DNA of 64,000 nt from Acaryochloris sp. CCMEE 5410 (GCF_000238775.2 NZ_AFEJ02000001.1:1674001-1738000); one strand, 5' to 3'; counted from the first letter of the stretch, positions 1-9,871 are shown. Made by a program: numbers and translations. The notes: generated by a model from the letters alone, not told the origin.

Positions 1-1112
1 TTTGAGCAAGTATTCGTCATCCCAACCCGCCTTGAGCCGTTTTGCCTTAACCCCACATTTCGCAGTTGACTCTTGCTGCAGCAAATTAGCAGCAATATGA
101 CGAATAACAGACAGGTTTTGAGCACTGTATCCCTGACAAGCCCGAAGCTTATCTTCACGAAAGCCCACATCCAAAATCCAGTGCAACTGATTTTCAATCC
201 CCAATGAGAGCGCACAGCATCGGCAAACCGTTGTGCATCACTCTCAATGCTCAAAAGGTAATAGCGCTGCTGAAGTGTTCCTGGGTGTCCTGGCTGACGA
301 CGACACGATTCAACACACCCAATCGACTTCAATTGAGCCCAACGCTCAGCCCCCAGTAAGTAATCGGTTTGCCCCATTGTCCAATAGGTACGATGTTCAA
401 TTCGCCCATGCCCTTTCTCGACGGTTGATAGCTATCATGCTCAATCCCTGAAATTGAGTCTGACAAGCATGCTCAAACAGTTGCACTACATCGGTATATA
501 AATCCCCTTGATTGCCTTGAGGGCCAACACATAATCACCTTCGCCCTCAATAATCGTCTCAGCAATCGCTGTTTGACAGCCCATTGCATCAATACTGACC
601 AATGCTCCTTCTAGATCTAAAACTTTCAGTAATTCAGGGATAGCCGTAATCTCATTGGATTTCTCATCAACGGTTCGTTGACCTAAAACGAGATGATTGT
701 GGCTCGCCCATGCACTGACCATGTGAATCAAGCTGCGCTGCTCACCTGGCGCAAATGCTCCGCGCAGCGTCTTACCATCAATGGCAACAAGTGCCCCTTC
801 GCTCAATTTATAGATCGCTTGAGTCCAATTGAGAAAGCATTGCTGCAATTGTTGAGGTTTCAATCTGGCAAAGACCCATTCGAAGGTGTCATGGGAGGGA
901 ATGCCGTTTGGCAATGCTAGCCATTGCTTTAACCACTGGGCTTTGGAACGACCATAATTGGACACCTCCACCCAATTATCCGCTCCACAAAGGACGGCAC
1001 ATAGGGTGATGATGACGATGTCTTCTAGCTGATACTCTATGCGATGGGCTGCTCGTGGGTCGTCTAGGTCGCTGAAGTGTTCAATAATTGAGGCAAAGGG
1101 GGAGGATGTCAT
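1..1112 (-). pseudogene. ISAs1-family transposase, three frameshifts
   Basis: The N-terminal half (1112 down to about 510) reads as an ISAs1-family DDE transposase, with the conserved segments AIDGKTLRGA and SIDAMGCQTAIA. The frame then breaks near 510, where one A appears to be missing before the expected ALKANQGDLY. It breaks again near 410 (an extra A before GHGRIEHRTYW) and near 205 (one base lost after HW, before IENQLHWILDV). Correcting for these, the family sequence continues to base 1. With three independent indels the copy is almost certainly inactive. I inferred the ancestral frames by reading the three minus frames, without an alignment. Confidence 0.9.
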
Positions 1113-1198
1113 GGCTTGCTGAGTGTTGCTTTTGAGGCATTATCCTCCGACCTCTTCCTATTCGACTACTTTGTTAACTTCTATGTGCGGTTGCCCTG
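1..1198 (-). mobile_element. ISAs1-family insertion sequence, cut by window edge
   Basis: The outer end near 1191-1198, read on the minus strand, begins CAGGGC. This is the typical start of ISAs1 termini and also begins the IS at 5572-6742. The transposase reading frame follows at once and runs off the left edge of the window. The other end and any target duplication are not visible, so the element's total length is unknown. Confidence 0.75.
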
Positions 1199-1255
1199 GA
1201 GAAGTATTCTACATAGGCTGGGAATCTATTACGCTTCAGCTATTTAGGGAGAGAG

Positions 1256-3157
1256 CTACTTCCGACGAAACAGGAGAGACTGTTCAATTTGGCGGATCTT
1301 CTTGCCTAATTTTCCAGACTGAGGATGATTCAGAATGATGATATAAGCCTCTGTCGTAAACTGCAGGTTATTTATTAATTGTTCAATTAATTTGTTTGCA
1401 GCCGTTTCACTTTCAAACAACTCTCGTTTGCGAACCACACCCATGATGCAAAACCGCTCTTCTGGAAACATCTCAACAACTTTCTCGACCAGATAGGCTT
1501 CTTTTACCTGAGGATAAGTCTGCACCTGTTGAATCAATGAATCGATTTCGGACTGATCTAGAGTATGGGGTTTAAATTGATGATGCTCAGAGACTGTAGC
1601 CCTTTCGGTTTGGGCTTTTTGTAAGCATAGTTGATGTTGTTCAGCGCGCTCTAGGTACTTTTGGGCTTGCTCAGCCTGCTCTTGCTTAAGGTGGAAATTG
1701 TATAACAACTCACAGCCATCGATCACCCAATCGATCCTCTGGTCAATCGCTTTTTCAAGACAAGTGATACCTGCAGCATCTTCCTTCTTCAGCAGTACTT
1801 GACCAAGGGCATAGTTAGCTGCAGCATGATCAGGTTGTCTTTCTAGTACCGCTTGCAGTAAAGGCAATGCCTCATTCTCATCCCTCATTTCCAATGTATA
1901 GTAGGCCCGTTCCCAAGCCTCTTGATCTGTAAGTCGGCGCGTTTTAATCGCTTGCTCTAGACAGTTGAGCTTGTCCTGAATATCTGACAGATAGGCAAAA
2001 CGTTGTCGCCACGGTGTTGCAGCAGCATCATACCAATCTCGATCAAAACGTTGGACAAACTGTTGGAGCGTATTACCCAACAGCATTTGGGCTGCGCTGG
2101 TTTGGTGATGGTCTAGTCTAGACAGAGGATTGGCATTAGACGCCTGATATTCGAGGGATTCTAGTCGATCTGCCAAGCAAGGATGGGTGTCTTCGTTATG
2201 GGTTCGTACTTGTAACCCTTCCTGTAACCACTTTTTTCCCTGAGTTTTTTCAACGGGCTGGGGCAAACATCTTAGTAAGGAAGAATAGACATTTGTTGGT
2301 GGATCCGGCTGCTGACCTACTTGGTCATAAATCTCTGGCCAAAAGGACTCGTCTAGATACTTGGCCTTAACTTCCACATGAATCAACGCCTCAGCCATAC
2401 TTTGGGCACCAATAAGCTGGGCTGCACATTGATCTGCTTCGTATTCATTGATGCGAGCAAGGGCGAATGAGTAGGCATTAAAGGTTGGCCAATACCACTT
2501 CAAAAATTTGTTTAAGAAAAGTTCCGAGCCTATTTGTCCGCTCTCATGTAATCGCTGGTAAATTTGCATCCAAGTTTTGCGAATGCGATAAATCCAAGCT
2601 GCGAATCGCGAATGGTTGCCTGATAAATGGCCTAACTCATGGGCAAGGACTGCCTGAAATTGCTCTAAAGATAATGCTTGCAATAGGGGCAAGCCCAGCA
2701 GTAAGTAATTCTCTTGCCATCCCAAAATACCTAAGCGAGGGACTTGAACAACCGCTGCATTAAATTCCGCATTCAAAAAAATGTTGTGGAATCGGGGAGC
2801 TTGCAGTTTTTGGGTCAACTTATCCACCAATGCAAAAAGTTGAGGCACTTGCTCCCGATTTAACGCCACCCCTTCCGGTTTAGGGAAGGTAATCCATAAG
2901 GATTTTAGAATCAAACCAGTGATCGCAATTAATCCAATCAGGAGTTTGACGGCATTAGAATCTAATCTATTGCTGATCACCATTAGCCAAACAATGACCC
3001 CCATCAAAGCCAACAGCCCGGCTAGCATTAGAAAGATATAGGCATATCCTAACGCTGCGTATAAACCCACTCGCAGACGGTAACCTTTTGGATCTCGTTT
3101 AGAGAACTCTTCAAATTGGCGAATAAGTGCATCAAACTGGTCCTGAGTTTGTTCCAT
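1256..3157 (-). CDS. M48-family membrane metallopeptidase with TPR-like C-terminus
   Basis: A 633-residue protein. Two hydrophobic segments lie near residues 35-62 and 70-90. A zinc-peptidase core follows, with HELGH at 173-177 (zinc ligands H173 and H177, catalytic E174) and a downstream NEYEAD whose E238 is the likely third ligand. This matches family M48 (HtpX/Ste24-like). The second half is helical, with TPR-like units such as AAANYALGQVLLKKEDAAG near residue 450. The catalytic domain probably acts at the membrane on membrane or misfolded proteins, with the repeats as an interaction platform. It sits alone between IS debris, and its 3' end lies 58 bp from the ISAs1 terminus. The substrate is not predictable. 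Confidence 0.88.
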   Translation of the reverse strand: MEQTQDQFDALIRQFEEFSKRDPKGYRLRVGLYAALGYAYIFLMLAGLLALMGVIVWLMVISNRLDSNAVKLLIGLIAITGLILKSLWITFPKPEGVALNREQVPQLFALVDKLTQKLQAPRFHNIFLNAEFNAAVVQVPRLGILGWQENYLLLGLPLLQALSLEQFQAVLAHELGHLSGNHSRFAAWIYRIRKTWMQIYQRLHESGQIGSELFLNKFLKWYWPTFNAYSFALARINEYEADQCAAQLIGAQSMAEALIHVEVKAKYLDESFWPEIYDQVGQQPDPPTNVYSSLLRCLPQPVEKTQGKKWLQEGLQVRTHNEDTHPCLADRLESLEYQASNANPLSRLDHHQTSAAQMLLGNTLQQFVQRFDRDWYDAAATPWRQRFAYLSDIQDKLNCLEQAIKTRRLTDQEAWERAYYTLEMRDENEALPLLQAVLERQPDHAAANYALGQVLLKKEDAAGITCLEKAIDQRIDWVIDGCELLYNFHLKQEQAEQAQKYLERAEQHQLCLQKAQTERATVSEHHQFKPHTLDQSEIDSLIQQVQTYPQVKEAYLVEKVVEMFPEERFCIMGVVRKRELFESETAANKLIEQLINNLQFTTEAYIIILNHPQSGKLGKKIRQIEQSLLFRRK

Positions 3158-3493
3158 AAAAAATTATTGTGTGGGTAAAGAAGTGGCTAAATGACAAGTT
3201 CAATGTACTGAGGTTTAGCCCTTCGTTAGTATTGACTTCAAAAACATATTTTTTTAGATCAATAATTTTTTTTATGAAATAGTTGGATCAAGTTCTATGG
3301 CTGTGCTTTGCAAGAATTTTCAAGAATTAAGCCCCAAAGAAGTTTTTACTCTGATATCAAAAAGCTATACTGTTGAGGATAAATTTGGGTTGAACCTGAT
3401 TTGTGGTTAAATCTAGCTTCATATGTAGCTTAACCCTTTTCTCAAAGACCATAAAATAAGGGCTTTGAGGTACTTCTGCTAGTCAGTCTGGCA

Positions 3494-3615
3494 GGGAGCA
3501 TGTCACCTTTGCAAGCTAGTATTTATACTCATCTCAGAAATCCTTGCTAGCCTTGCTTTCAGACACCAAATTTTTAATTCTAAATTTTGTGCATCTGCAA
3601 AGGTGACATGCTCCC
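3494..3615. mobile_element. MITE, 122 bp, with 9-bp target duplication
   Basis: Perfect 20-bp terminal inverted repeats occupy 3494-3513 (starting GGGAGCATGTCACC) and 3596-3615. They are flanked on both sides by the same 9 bp, AGTCTGGCA, at 3485-3493 and 3616-3624. There is no reading frame between the repeats. The structure is that of a non-autonomous element moved in trans by a transposase that makes 9-bp duplications. I see no matching full element in this window. Confidence 0.92.
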
Positions 3616-3624
3616 AGTCTGGCA

Positions 3625-4189
3625 GATACGTGATCTGGAAAAGTTTTGCGAGTTTAAGATTCTTGAGGGTGGGAGAAATACTCTAGATCTAGCTTTCAGA
3701 AATTTATCTAAGAACCTGTTTTAAAATTTATAACCCACATTCCGCAGGTTGGGTTCTGAAAATTGGCAATTAAATCTAGGCTGTTTTTGAAGTGTGAAAA
3801 CGCATAGATTTAGAGCCGAAACCCCAAGTTCTGATAAATCTCTGTGGACATTCTAGATCAAGTGGCTGTTATTAGGGCTATGCCTTACCCACAAGTCCTG
3901 AAGTACTTACCAGCAAAAGACTTGAGGTGAGCTAACCCCCCTTATTCTTTGCCCCAGAGAATGCCTAGTGGGCACGGCGAGGAGGTTGAACCCCTATTCT
4001 GTCGTTGACGATGCTGTGGAAAAGGCCAATCTACGGGATATTGAAACATTTGTCTTAGCACCAAAAATGCTTCTGCATATGCGTTTAATCCACTTGTGGG
4101 TAAGGCATAGGTTATTAGGGGGTCAACTTAGCCCAATAGCCATAATTTTCTAAATTATGGCTATTGACAAGTCAACCTGCGGAATGTCC
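3625..4189. repeat. Repeat-rich non-coding stretch with nested inverted repeats
   Basis: No convincing gene is present. An outer inverted repeat (15 bp, ACATTCCGCAGGTTG and its complement) lies at 3737-3751 and 4173-4187. An inner one (19 bp, CTATGCCTTACCCACAAGT and its complement) lies at 3878-3896 and 4092-4110. A perfect 15-bp hairpin with a 3-nt loop sits at 4134-4166. The outer right arm abuts the point where the neighbouring IS630 homology stops, so this is probably a defective element that inserted into or truncated that IS. A 61-codon frame at 3968-4153 crosses the repeats and looks accidental. Confidence 0.6.
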
Positions 4190-4821
4190 GCTTCAAAGGT
4201 TAATCCATCAAAGGCTCCGAAGATGACTGCAAAAGCGACGACTCCTGCCTAACTCAGACTAGCAACTATCGAGACATGCTTACCTCGTTGAGGCTGCTCA
4301 CCATAGGCACGCTGTCCTTTAATGGCCCAAGCAAACAGACAAATCAGTCCTACATGGATGCCCGATTCATCAATGAAGATCAAGTCTTCAGCCCGAACAT
4401 CTCGTAGCTGCTCCCAGTAGTCCCGGCGTAACGCTTGCACTCGTTCACTTCCCTTAGCACTCGGATGAAGGGATTTTTTTTTACGGGTCAAATTGAGGTG
4501 CTTCATCACACGACACATCGTCGGCGTACTCACTCTCACTCCTACTTGGGCTTTGAGTGCCTCACACAGTTCACCCAAAGTAATATCTGGTTGAGCTTCT
4601 ACAAGGCTTTGGATAAGCTCAATCTGCTGTGAACTCAGTTTTCTCGGGCGACCTGGACGAGGTTTGGGGGAAAGCTCACCTGTTTGCCGATACTGCTTCA
4701 ACAGACGAGTAACGAAACTGGGAGCGACTCGAAATCGTTTAGCCAGTTTGCGCTGAGAGATAGATTCATTTTCGTAGGTTTCAATGATCTTTTGGCGCAA
4801 GTCAAGAGAGTAGGCTTTCAT
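4190..4821 (-). pseudogene. IS630-family transposase, nonsense and 3' truncation
   Basis: The start of the gene (from 4821) encodes the IS630 helix-turn-helix region (MKAYSLDLRQKI, then the RPGRPRK linker). The first DDE segment, IFIDESGI, follows near residue 149. After IVASLS an in-frame TAG at 4249-4251 stops translation. Reading past it gives VIFGAFDGLTFEA, clearly the continuation of the family. Homology ends near 4190, where the inverted-repeat element begins, so the C-terminal third with the last catalytic acid is missing. The IS 5' end may lie near 4885 (CTGTATAGCGG on the minus strand), but that is uncertain. Confidence 0.85.
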
Positions 4822-4889
4822 TGCTGTAGTACTAAGGATATTTGACTTTCTACTGTACTTTTTATTTATGAAATCCGCTATACAGCTTT

Positions 4890-5444
4890 TTATCTCTGAT
4901 ACATTAAGTCGGTTCTTGCTACATATTTCACACCTCTAGACACCTCAGCCCCTTCATGAAGAATGAGATGCTGGAACAAAAGACCAAAGCCCTTTCGAGG
5001 TGTAATTGAGCGTACTGATTCGGTTAGGAAATTTGTTTGTCCACCATCAAAATCATCGTTCAAATAGACGAGAAATGAGTAATAACTCTTTTCATTTCCA
5101 TTCCGTTCAAGTGAGCCATCATAATGAGGGCTAAATTTCATGCCAACTTTATATCGATAGCATCTAAAGCGTTCATTAGCGCTCGACAAGATTCTTCCCT
5201 GCATTGTTGACGGGACGTACTCTTGTACTTTTAAAAATAATTTCTTTGCAAGAGCGGAATCGTTAAAAATAACTCGCTCATTATTGCGTACATTGGTATT
5301 AATCTCGGCCTCTCCATCATTACGCACCGTTGCCAGACTAGGGTTAAGCAGATTGATCTTCCTAATTAATTCATCGCATTCTTTGAATGTCAAAATATTA
5401 GGAATCTTGATAATTAATGGAGCTTCTTTATTGACAATGGGCAT
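4890..5444 (-). CDS. 2-oxoglutarate/Fe(II) oxygenase, prolyl-4-hydroxylase type
   Basis: A 184-residue single-domain protein. The iron site HxD is H107-Y-D109 (FSPHYDG). The distal histidine is H163 (LILHEGAEV), and K173 in VKYVARTDLMY sits where P4H-type enzymes bind the 2-oxoglutarate carboxylate. Length and motif order match the compact P4Hc fold. Such enzymes hydroxylate peptidyl or free amino-acid side chains; the substrate here cannot be told. It stands alone between two mobile elements, with the IS630 remnant upstream of its 3' end and an ISAs1 copy beyond its 5' end, so it may be transferred cargo. Confidence 0.85.
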   Translation of the reverse strand: MPIVNKEAPLIIKIPNILTFKECDELIRKINLLNPSLATVRNDGEAEINTNVRNNERVIFNDSALAKKLFLKVQEYVPSTMQGRILSSANERFRCYRYKVGMKFSPHYDGSLERNGNEKSYYSFLVYLNDDFDGGQTNFLTESVRSITPRKGFGLLFQHLILHEGAEVSRGVKYVARTDLMYQR

Positions 5445-5571
5445 AAATATTTATTGTAGGGAAATTGAACGTACCAGTCATAAGGGACTTCAGCTATCTT
5501 TTAAGCACTTAAATCAATCAGCCCGCATCTACAACAATGTCCAAGATCTGGTAGAGAAGGATATTTTAACC

Positions 5572-6742
5572 CAGGGTTGTTTTACGTTACTCCTAGAAAA
5601 AATAGGATGGTTCTACTGACCAACAGTAGAGAGACCGATGAGCCATCTAATCGATACTTTGAAGCAAGTCCCGGATTTCCGCAGTGCCCATGGCCGTATT
5701 CATCCGTTATGGCTGCTGTTGCTATTGATGGTGATGGGCATGCTTGCTGGATATCAAGGGTACCGTCCGTTAGAAACCTTTGTGAGCGATTATCGCCAGC
5801 CTTTAAGTGAGCTATTGGGGCTTGAGAGCCTCGAAGTTCCGTCTCACTGTACCTTTCGTCGAGTGATGAAGGGGCTTGACTTCCAAGCGTTGAGCCACCA
5901 ATTTGAAGCATGGATGCTCTCGAAAGCCCAGACTCACTCTCCCGATAATTATGCAGCCTCCATTGATGGCAAACGGATTCGTCAGGGGCTGACAGATGCC
6001 AAGGGGAAGCAGCGTTTTGTAGGGTTGGTGAGTTTATTTGCGGTGGAAGCAGGCATCACCCTCAAGCTCGAAGCCCTCACTCAGGAGGATAATAGCGAAA
6101 TCAAAGTCGTCCAGGCACTGTTGGAAACCCTTCAACTCGATGGCTTACTGATTACCATGGATGCCTTACACGCCCAAAAAAACACTTGAGAAGATTGTGG
6201 CCTCGGGTAACGACTATCTCGTGGCGGTCAAATCCAACCAGGGAAGACTTTACAACCATCTTCAGACTTACTTTGAGTGTCTTAAACCCATGGCTGAGCA
6301 CATCCACTCCGCCCAAAGTAGAGGACGAGATGAACATCGGTGTATACAGGTTTATGAGCCTGTCGGCATAGCCTTACAGGAATGGGAGGCAATTCGCTCT
6401 GTGCTTTGTGTCCAACGATGGGGCACTCGCAAAGGAAAGGAAAGGAGTATCACAATACGGCCTATTACATCAGTTCAGCTGCCACCTCACCCCATCATTG
6501 GCAATCTCTGGTCCGAGAACATTGGGGCATTGAAAATCGGTTGCATTGGCCGAAGGATGTTGTTTTTGGCGAAGATGATTATCGACTCGAAGATGAACAA
6601 GCACTGCTCAATTGGTCAGTGCTTAGAACTATTGGGATTAATATCCTGCGGCTAAACGACTATCAATCCCTCAAAACCGCGATGACTAAGCTGGCTAATC
6701 GGGTCGATATTATTTTTTCGCTGCTAACTTAAAACAGCCCTG
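5572..6742 (+). mobile_element. ISAs1-family insertion sequence with 10-bp target duplication
   Basis: Terminal inverted repeats are at 5572-5590 (CAGGGTTGTTTTACGTTAC) and 6724-6742, matching at 16 of 19 positions. The 10 bp TATTTTAACC occurs directly outside both ends (5562-5571 and 6743-6752). This is a clean target duplication of the length known for ISAs1. The 1171-bp element holds one transposase frame, now broken. The intact duplication indicates a simple and fairly recent insertion. Confidence 0.95.
5638..6732 (+). pseudogene. ISAs1-family transposase (H-repeat type), two frameshifts
   Basis: The sequence starts MSHLIDTLKQVPDFR and contains AASIDGKRIRQG, typical of H-repeat associated ISAs1 transposases. 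The frame breaks in a run of seven A at 6176-6182, where DALHAQK should continue into KTLEKIVASGNDYLVAVKSN. It breaks again near 6435-6450, where the unit AAAGG is present three times (5 bp too many). The expected continuation, KEYHNTAYYISS then EHWGIENRLHW, lies in another frame and runs to the stop at 6732. The A7 run could allow slippage, but the 5-bp duplication makes the copy inactive. Confidence 0.93.
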
Positions 6743-6892
6743 TATTTTAACCTGCCATTGAATGTCATTGACTCGTCTAATTGGCTAAAAAGGTAAAGTA
6801 GAAAATCTTCTCTAATACTTCTAGCTAGTTTAGATTGGGTTTATACAATTAGGCTTGATCGACTTAGCTATTCAAACTACAAAAGCCAGACA

Positions 6893-7240
6893 ATGACCAA
6901 AAGGAATAGTAATTTTACGGATTATCTGAAGGTATTCACTACCATGATGCAAGAAGTTGCTAGATCTACTCCTCCATCCTGGGAAGAAGGAGTGATTACT
7001 ATTCGTCGCATTGGCCAGGATATTACATGCGAAGTAATTAATACAAATACATCTGAAAAGCTTGAAGTTAGTGAAAATATATTCCTGCTGTGTCGTGAAT
7101 TAGCAAGCTTTAAAACCTCTCCAGACTGGGAAAGTGATTGGTCAGAAGCGACGTTTCCTTACATTCTCGGAAATGAGCCTGGTGATTTCATGAGTTTGGA
7201 TGGAGTTTATAAATACTCAGAGAATAAACCCGGTAAATGA
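6893..7240 (+). CDS. Hypothetical protein, 115 aa
   Basis: I do not recognise this family. It is a small, soluble, acidic protein with a predicted alpha/beta pattern and Trp-rich segments (PPSWEEGVITIRR, SPDWESDWSEATFPY). It has no signal peptide and no membrane segment. Size and composition recall small immunity-type proteins such as the YezG group, but I cannot support that. It lies 150 bp after the ISAs1 element and 480 bp before trpB, with no operon partner. A transferred orphan is possible. Confidence 0.55.
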   Translation: MTKRNSNFTDYLKVFTTMMQEVARSTPPSWEEGVITIRRIGQDITCEVINTNTSEKLEVSENIFLLCRELASFKTSPDWESDWSEATFPYILGNEPGDFMSLDGVYKYSENKPGK

Positions 7241-7720
7241 TGCAAGTGTCAACACATAAATCGCATTATACTCCGAACGAGTTGAAAGTTTACTTTTTTT
7301 ATGAGCTTCAAATTCCTTGGTAGAGAGAGTTATAGCTTAATCTAAAATGTTAAGCCCTCAGCCGTTGGCAGTATAAACTCATTGCTCTTGCTTTCAGATC
7401 TGTCTGGATTCGCTTGGCGTATCAACAAAGTAGAGTTGCTCTTTGCTGATAGCCCTAACTTACCAACTACGAAGTTGCGATCAAAAGGAGACCACACCAA
7501 TAACCAGTCTCATGAAAACCTGCTAACCCATTACTTGTGAGCAAAGTCTCCTCAGTCTGCTTAGAAGGAATGGCTGAGACTCCTAGCCTATAGTCAAAAT
7601 CCAGCAACTTGTAAGGACTTAGGATTGTCGCCATAGCCAGCTTTAACGGATTAAGAATCATTCAGGGACACACCATCTTTTTCTATAATGAGTGTCTGAT
7701 CATCTGTTTGGGTATTCATC
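7241..7720. other. Intergenic stretch upstream of trpB, no gene seen
   Basis: There is no convincing frame: a 64-codon minus-strand frame at 7467-7661 has no recognisable content. The only signal I can point to is TATAAT at 7684-7689, about 31 bp before the trpB start, treated separately. Confidence 0.5.
7661..7689 (+). promoter_or_regulatory. Possible trpB promoter
   Basis: A perfect -10 box TATAAT (7684-7689) follows a weak -35 candidate TTCAGG (7661-7666) at 17-bp spacing. A start near 7696 would give a leader of about 25 nt before the trpB GTG. The -35 match is poor, so only the -10 element is well supported. Confidence 0.45.
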
Positions 7721-8977
7721 GTGGCTGTTACTCCCTTATCCTCTGCTGACCAATCCTCTGGCGCACAACAATATCCGGATGCCTTGGGTCGCTTTGGTCC
7801 CTACGGCGGGAAGTATGTCCCCGAAACCCTGATGCCCGCCCTGGCAGAGCTAGAATCAGCCCTAGCCCAATACCGCAACGATCCAGACTTTCAGGCAGAA
7901 CTCAGCCAACTGCTCAAAGACTATGTAGGTCGGCCTAGCCCCCTTTACTTTGCCGAGCGGATTACCGCCCACTATGCTCGTCCCGATGGCAGTGGTCCCC
8001 AGATCTATTTAAAGCGAGAAGACCTTAACCATACGGGAGCCCACAAAATCAACAATGCCCTCGCTCAAGCCCTGCTTGCGAAGCGCATGGGCAAGCAGCG
8101 AATTATTGCAGAAACCGGAGCTGGACAGCATGGGGTGGCAACAGCAACCGTCTGTGCCCGCTTTGGCTTTGACTGCGTGATTTATATGGGGGTCCAGGAT
8201 ATGGAACGTCAAGCCCTCAATGTTTTTCGAATGCGGCTTTTGGGCGCGGAAGTTCATCCTGTAGAAGCAGGGACTGGGACCCTTAAGGATGCCACCTCGG
8301 AAGCCATTCGCGACTGGGTGACCAACGTAGAAACCACCCACTATATTTTGGGTTCTGTGGCTGGTCCTCACCCCTACCCGATGATGGTGCGAGACTTCCA
8401 TGCCGTGATTGGCCAAGAAACTCGCCAGCAATGCCAAGAGCAGTGGAACGGCACCCCTGATATCTTGTTGGCCTGCGTGGGGGGTGGCTCGAATGCGATG
8501 GGTCTATTTCATGAGTTTGTACCGGATACTCAAATCCGCATGATTGGGGTGGAGGCCGCAGGCGCTGGCGTTAATACTGATAAACATGCAGCCACCCTCA
8601 CCCAAGGGGAAGCCGGAGTGCTGCATGGGGCCATGAGTTATCTGCTGCAAGATGAAGATGGTCAGGTGTTAGAAGCCCATTCCATTAGTGCGGGACTGGA
8701 TTATCCTGGCGTGGGTCCTGAACATAGTTTTCTTAAAGATAGTGGCCGCTGCGAATATTACAGCGTCACGGATACAGAGGCAGTCGCGGCCTTTCAGCGG
8801 TTAACGGAACTGGAAGGGATTATTCCAGCTTTAGAAACGAGTCATGCGATCGCATATCTGGAAACCCTCTGCCCCCAGTTAGAAGGCAGTCCCCGAATTG
8901 TTATCTCTTGTTCGGGTCGGGGCGATAAAGACGTCCAAACCGTAGCTAAGTTTTTAGAGCAGCAATCTCCCCAGTAG
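7721..8977 (+). CDS. trpB: Tryptophan synthase beta chain
   Basis: A 418-residue PLP enzyme of fold type II, joining indole and serine to make tryptophan as the beta subunit of the alpha2beta2 complex. The PLP lysine is K109 in [10 protein letters not shown]. The phosphate-binding loop GGGSNAMG lies near residue 250. [14 protein letters not shown] near the N-terminus and the C-terminal SGRGDKD are standard for TrpB1. The start is a GTG at 7721; the first 20 residues form a variable extension before [13 protein letters not shown]. The gene is monocistronic here with no other trp gene nearby, as is common in cyanobacteria, where trp genes are scattered. Confidence 0.97.
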   Translation: MAVTPLSSADQSSGAQQYPDALGRFGPYGGKYVPETLMPALAELESALAQYRNDPDFQAELSQLLKDYVGRPSPLYFAERITAHYARPDGSGPQIYLKREDLNHTGAHKINNALAQALLAKRMGKQRIIAETGAGQHGVATATVCARFGFDCVIYMGVQDMERQALNVFRMRLLGAEVHPVEAGTGTLKDATSEAIRDWVTNVETTHYILGSVAGPHPYPMMVRDFHAVIGQETRQQCQEQWNGTPDILLACVGGGSNAMGLFHEFVPDTQIRMIGVEAAGAGVNTDKHAATLTQGEAGVLHGAMSYLLQDEDGQVLEAHSISAGLDYPGVGPEHSFLKDSGRCEYYSVTDTEAVAAFQRLTELEGIIPALETSHAIAYLETLCPQLEGSPRIVISCSGRGDKDVQTVAKFLEQQSPQ

Positions 8978-9067
8978 GCTGGCCTGCAAGAGAAGTACCG
9001 ATATTGCAACAGCAAAAGTTAATAAAGGGTTAATATTAGGTTGCGGTTCGTTTAAGGCTTCAACTCC

Positions 9068-9808
9068 ATGCCCTTTGTCGTTTTGGGAGTGGTGAGTTTC
9101 CTGTCCTGGTTTATCAGCATGGTGGCGGGTGGCGGCAGCCCCTTAATACTGATTCCACTGGTCAGTTTTATGTACGGTGCCCAGGCAGTTGCTCCCGTGA
9201 TTACAACGGGGATGCTGTTAGGAAATATCCAGCGACTCTTTTATTTTTGGGAAGATATTGAGTGGGAAGTCACCCTATGGCAGCTACCGGGGGTGATTGT
9301 TGGCTCAATTCTGGGGGCCTTTACCCTGAACTACATCAATTTAGAATGGCTGCAGCTCGTCATCGGCCTCTCTTTATTGCTGATGGTGGCGAACTATTGG
9401 TTTGGCAATCAGGAAAGTACCTTTACCCTCAAGACCTGGCAATTCCTCCCCTTAGGATTCGGCAATTCCTTTGCTTCAGGCCTAATTGGCAGTACGGGGC
9501 CGATTATGAACCCGGCCTATATTAATTACGGGCTGCTAAAGGAAGCGATGGTGGCGACGAAAGCGGCCAATATTATTTTGGCCCACGTGATTAAGCTGTG
9601 CGCTTATGCGTCCTTAGGTAACCTGAACAGAGAATATGTCATTTATGGCGTGGTGATTGGGGCGGCGGCGTTTCCTGCCAATTGGTTAGGCCAGTGGGTG
9701 CTCAGCAAGATGAGTAACGACCTCTTTAAGCAAGTCACGTTTATCTTTATTGGGGTAAGCGGCATCTTGATGCTGTGGGAACAACGCCAGGTTTTGATGG
9801 CTTGGTAG
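9068..9808 (+). CDS. TSUP (TauE/SafE)-family membrane permease
   Basis: A 246-residue, strongly hydrophobic protein with about seven to eight transmembrane stretches. It shows the duplicated TSUP layout: an N-terminal glycine-rich VAGGGSPLILIP and a second-half GFGNSFASGLIGSTGPIM. Members move sulfur- or carboxylate-containing anions (sulfite, sulfoacetate) across the inner membrane. The substrate here is unknown. It follows trpB on the same strand after 90 bp and converges on hemB across a long hairpin, so it may be read with trpB or alone. Confidence 0.85.
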   Translation: MPFVVLGVVSFLSWFISMVAGGGSPLILIPLVSFMYGAQAVAPVITTGMLLGNIQRLFYFWEDIEWEVTLWQLPGVIVGSILGAFTLNYINLEWLQLVIGLSLLLMVANYWFGNQESTFTLKTWQFLPLGFGNSFASGLIGSTGPIMNPAYINYGLLKEAMVATKAANIILAHVIKLCAYASLGNLNREYVIYGVVIGAAAFPANWLGQWVLSKMSNDLFKQVTFIFIGVSGILMLWEQRQVLMAW

Positions 9809-9819
9809 AAGCCCCTTGC

Positions 9820-9871
9820 TAAATCTAGAAAGCTGGCCTTTTCTTTCATAAGGGCCAGCTTTCTAGATTTA
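9820..9871. terminator. Long hairpin between convergent genes
   Basis: A perfect 19-bp stem (9820-9838 with 9853-9871, AAATCTAGAAAGCTGGCC type) encloses a 14-nt loop. It lies between the stop of the TSUP permease and the stop of hemB, where a bidirectional terminator is expected. There is no run of T after either arm, although the loop itself is T-rich, so termination may not be the classical intrinsic type. Confidence 0.6.

Noticed and set aside
1123-1338. 71-codon + frame beside the ISAs1 end
   Set aside because: It spans the IS terminus and the end of the M48 gene on the other strand; no recognisable content and no ribosome-binding site.
3968-4153. 61-codon + frame in the repeat region
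   Set aside because: It crosses the inner repeat and ends inside a hairpin; composition looks accidental.
6161-6655. Programmed frameshift producing an active ISAs1 transposase
   Set aside because: The A7 run alone might slip, but the 5-bp duplication downstream creates a second break that slippage cannot explain.
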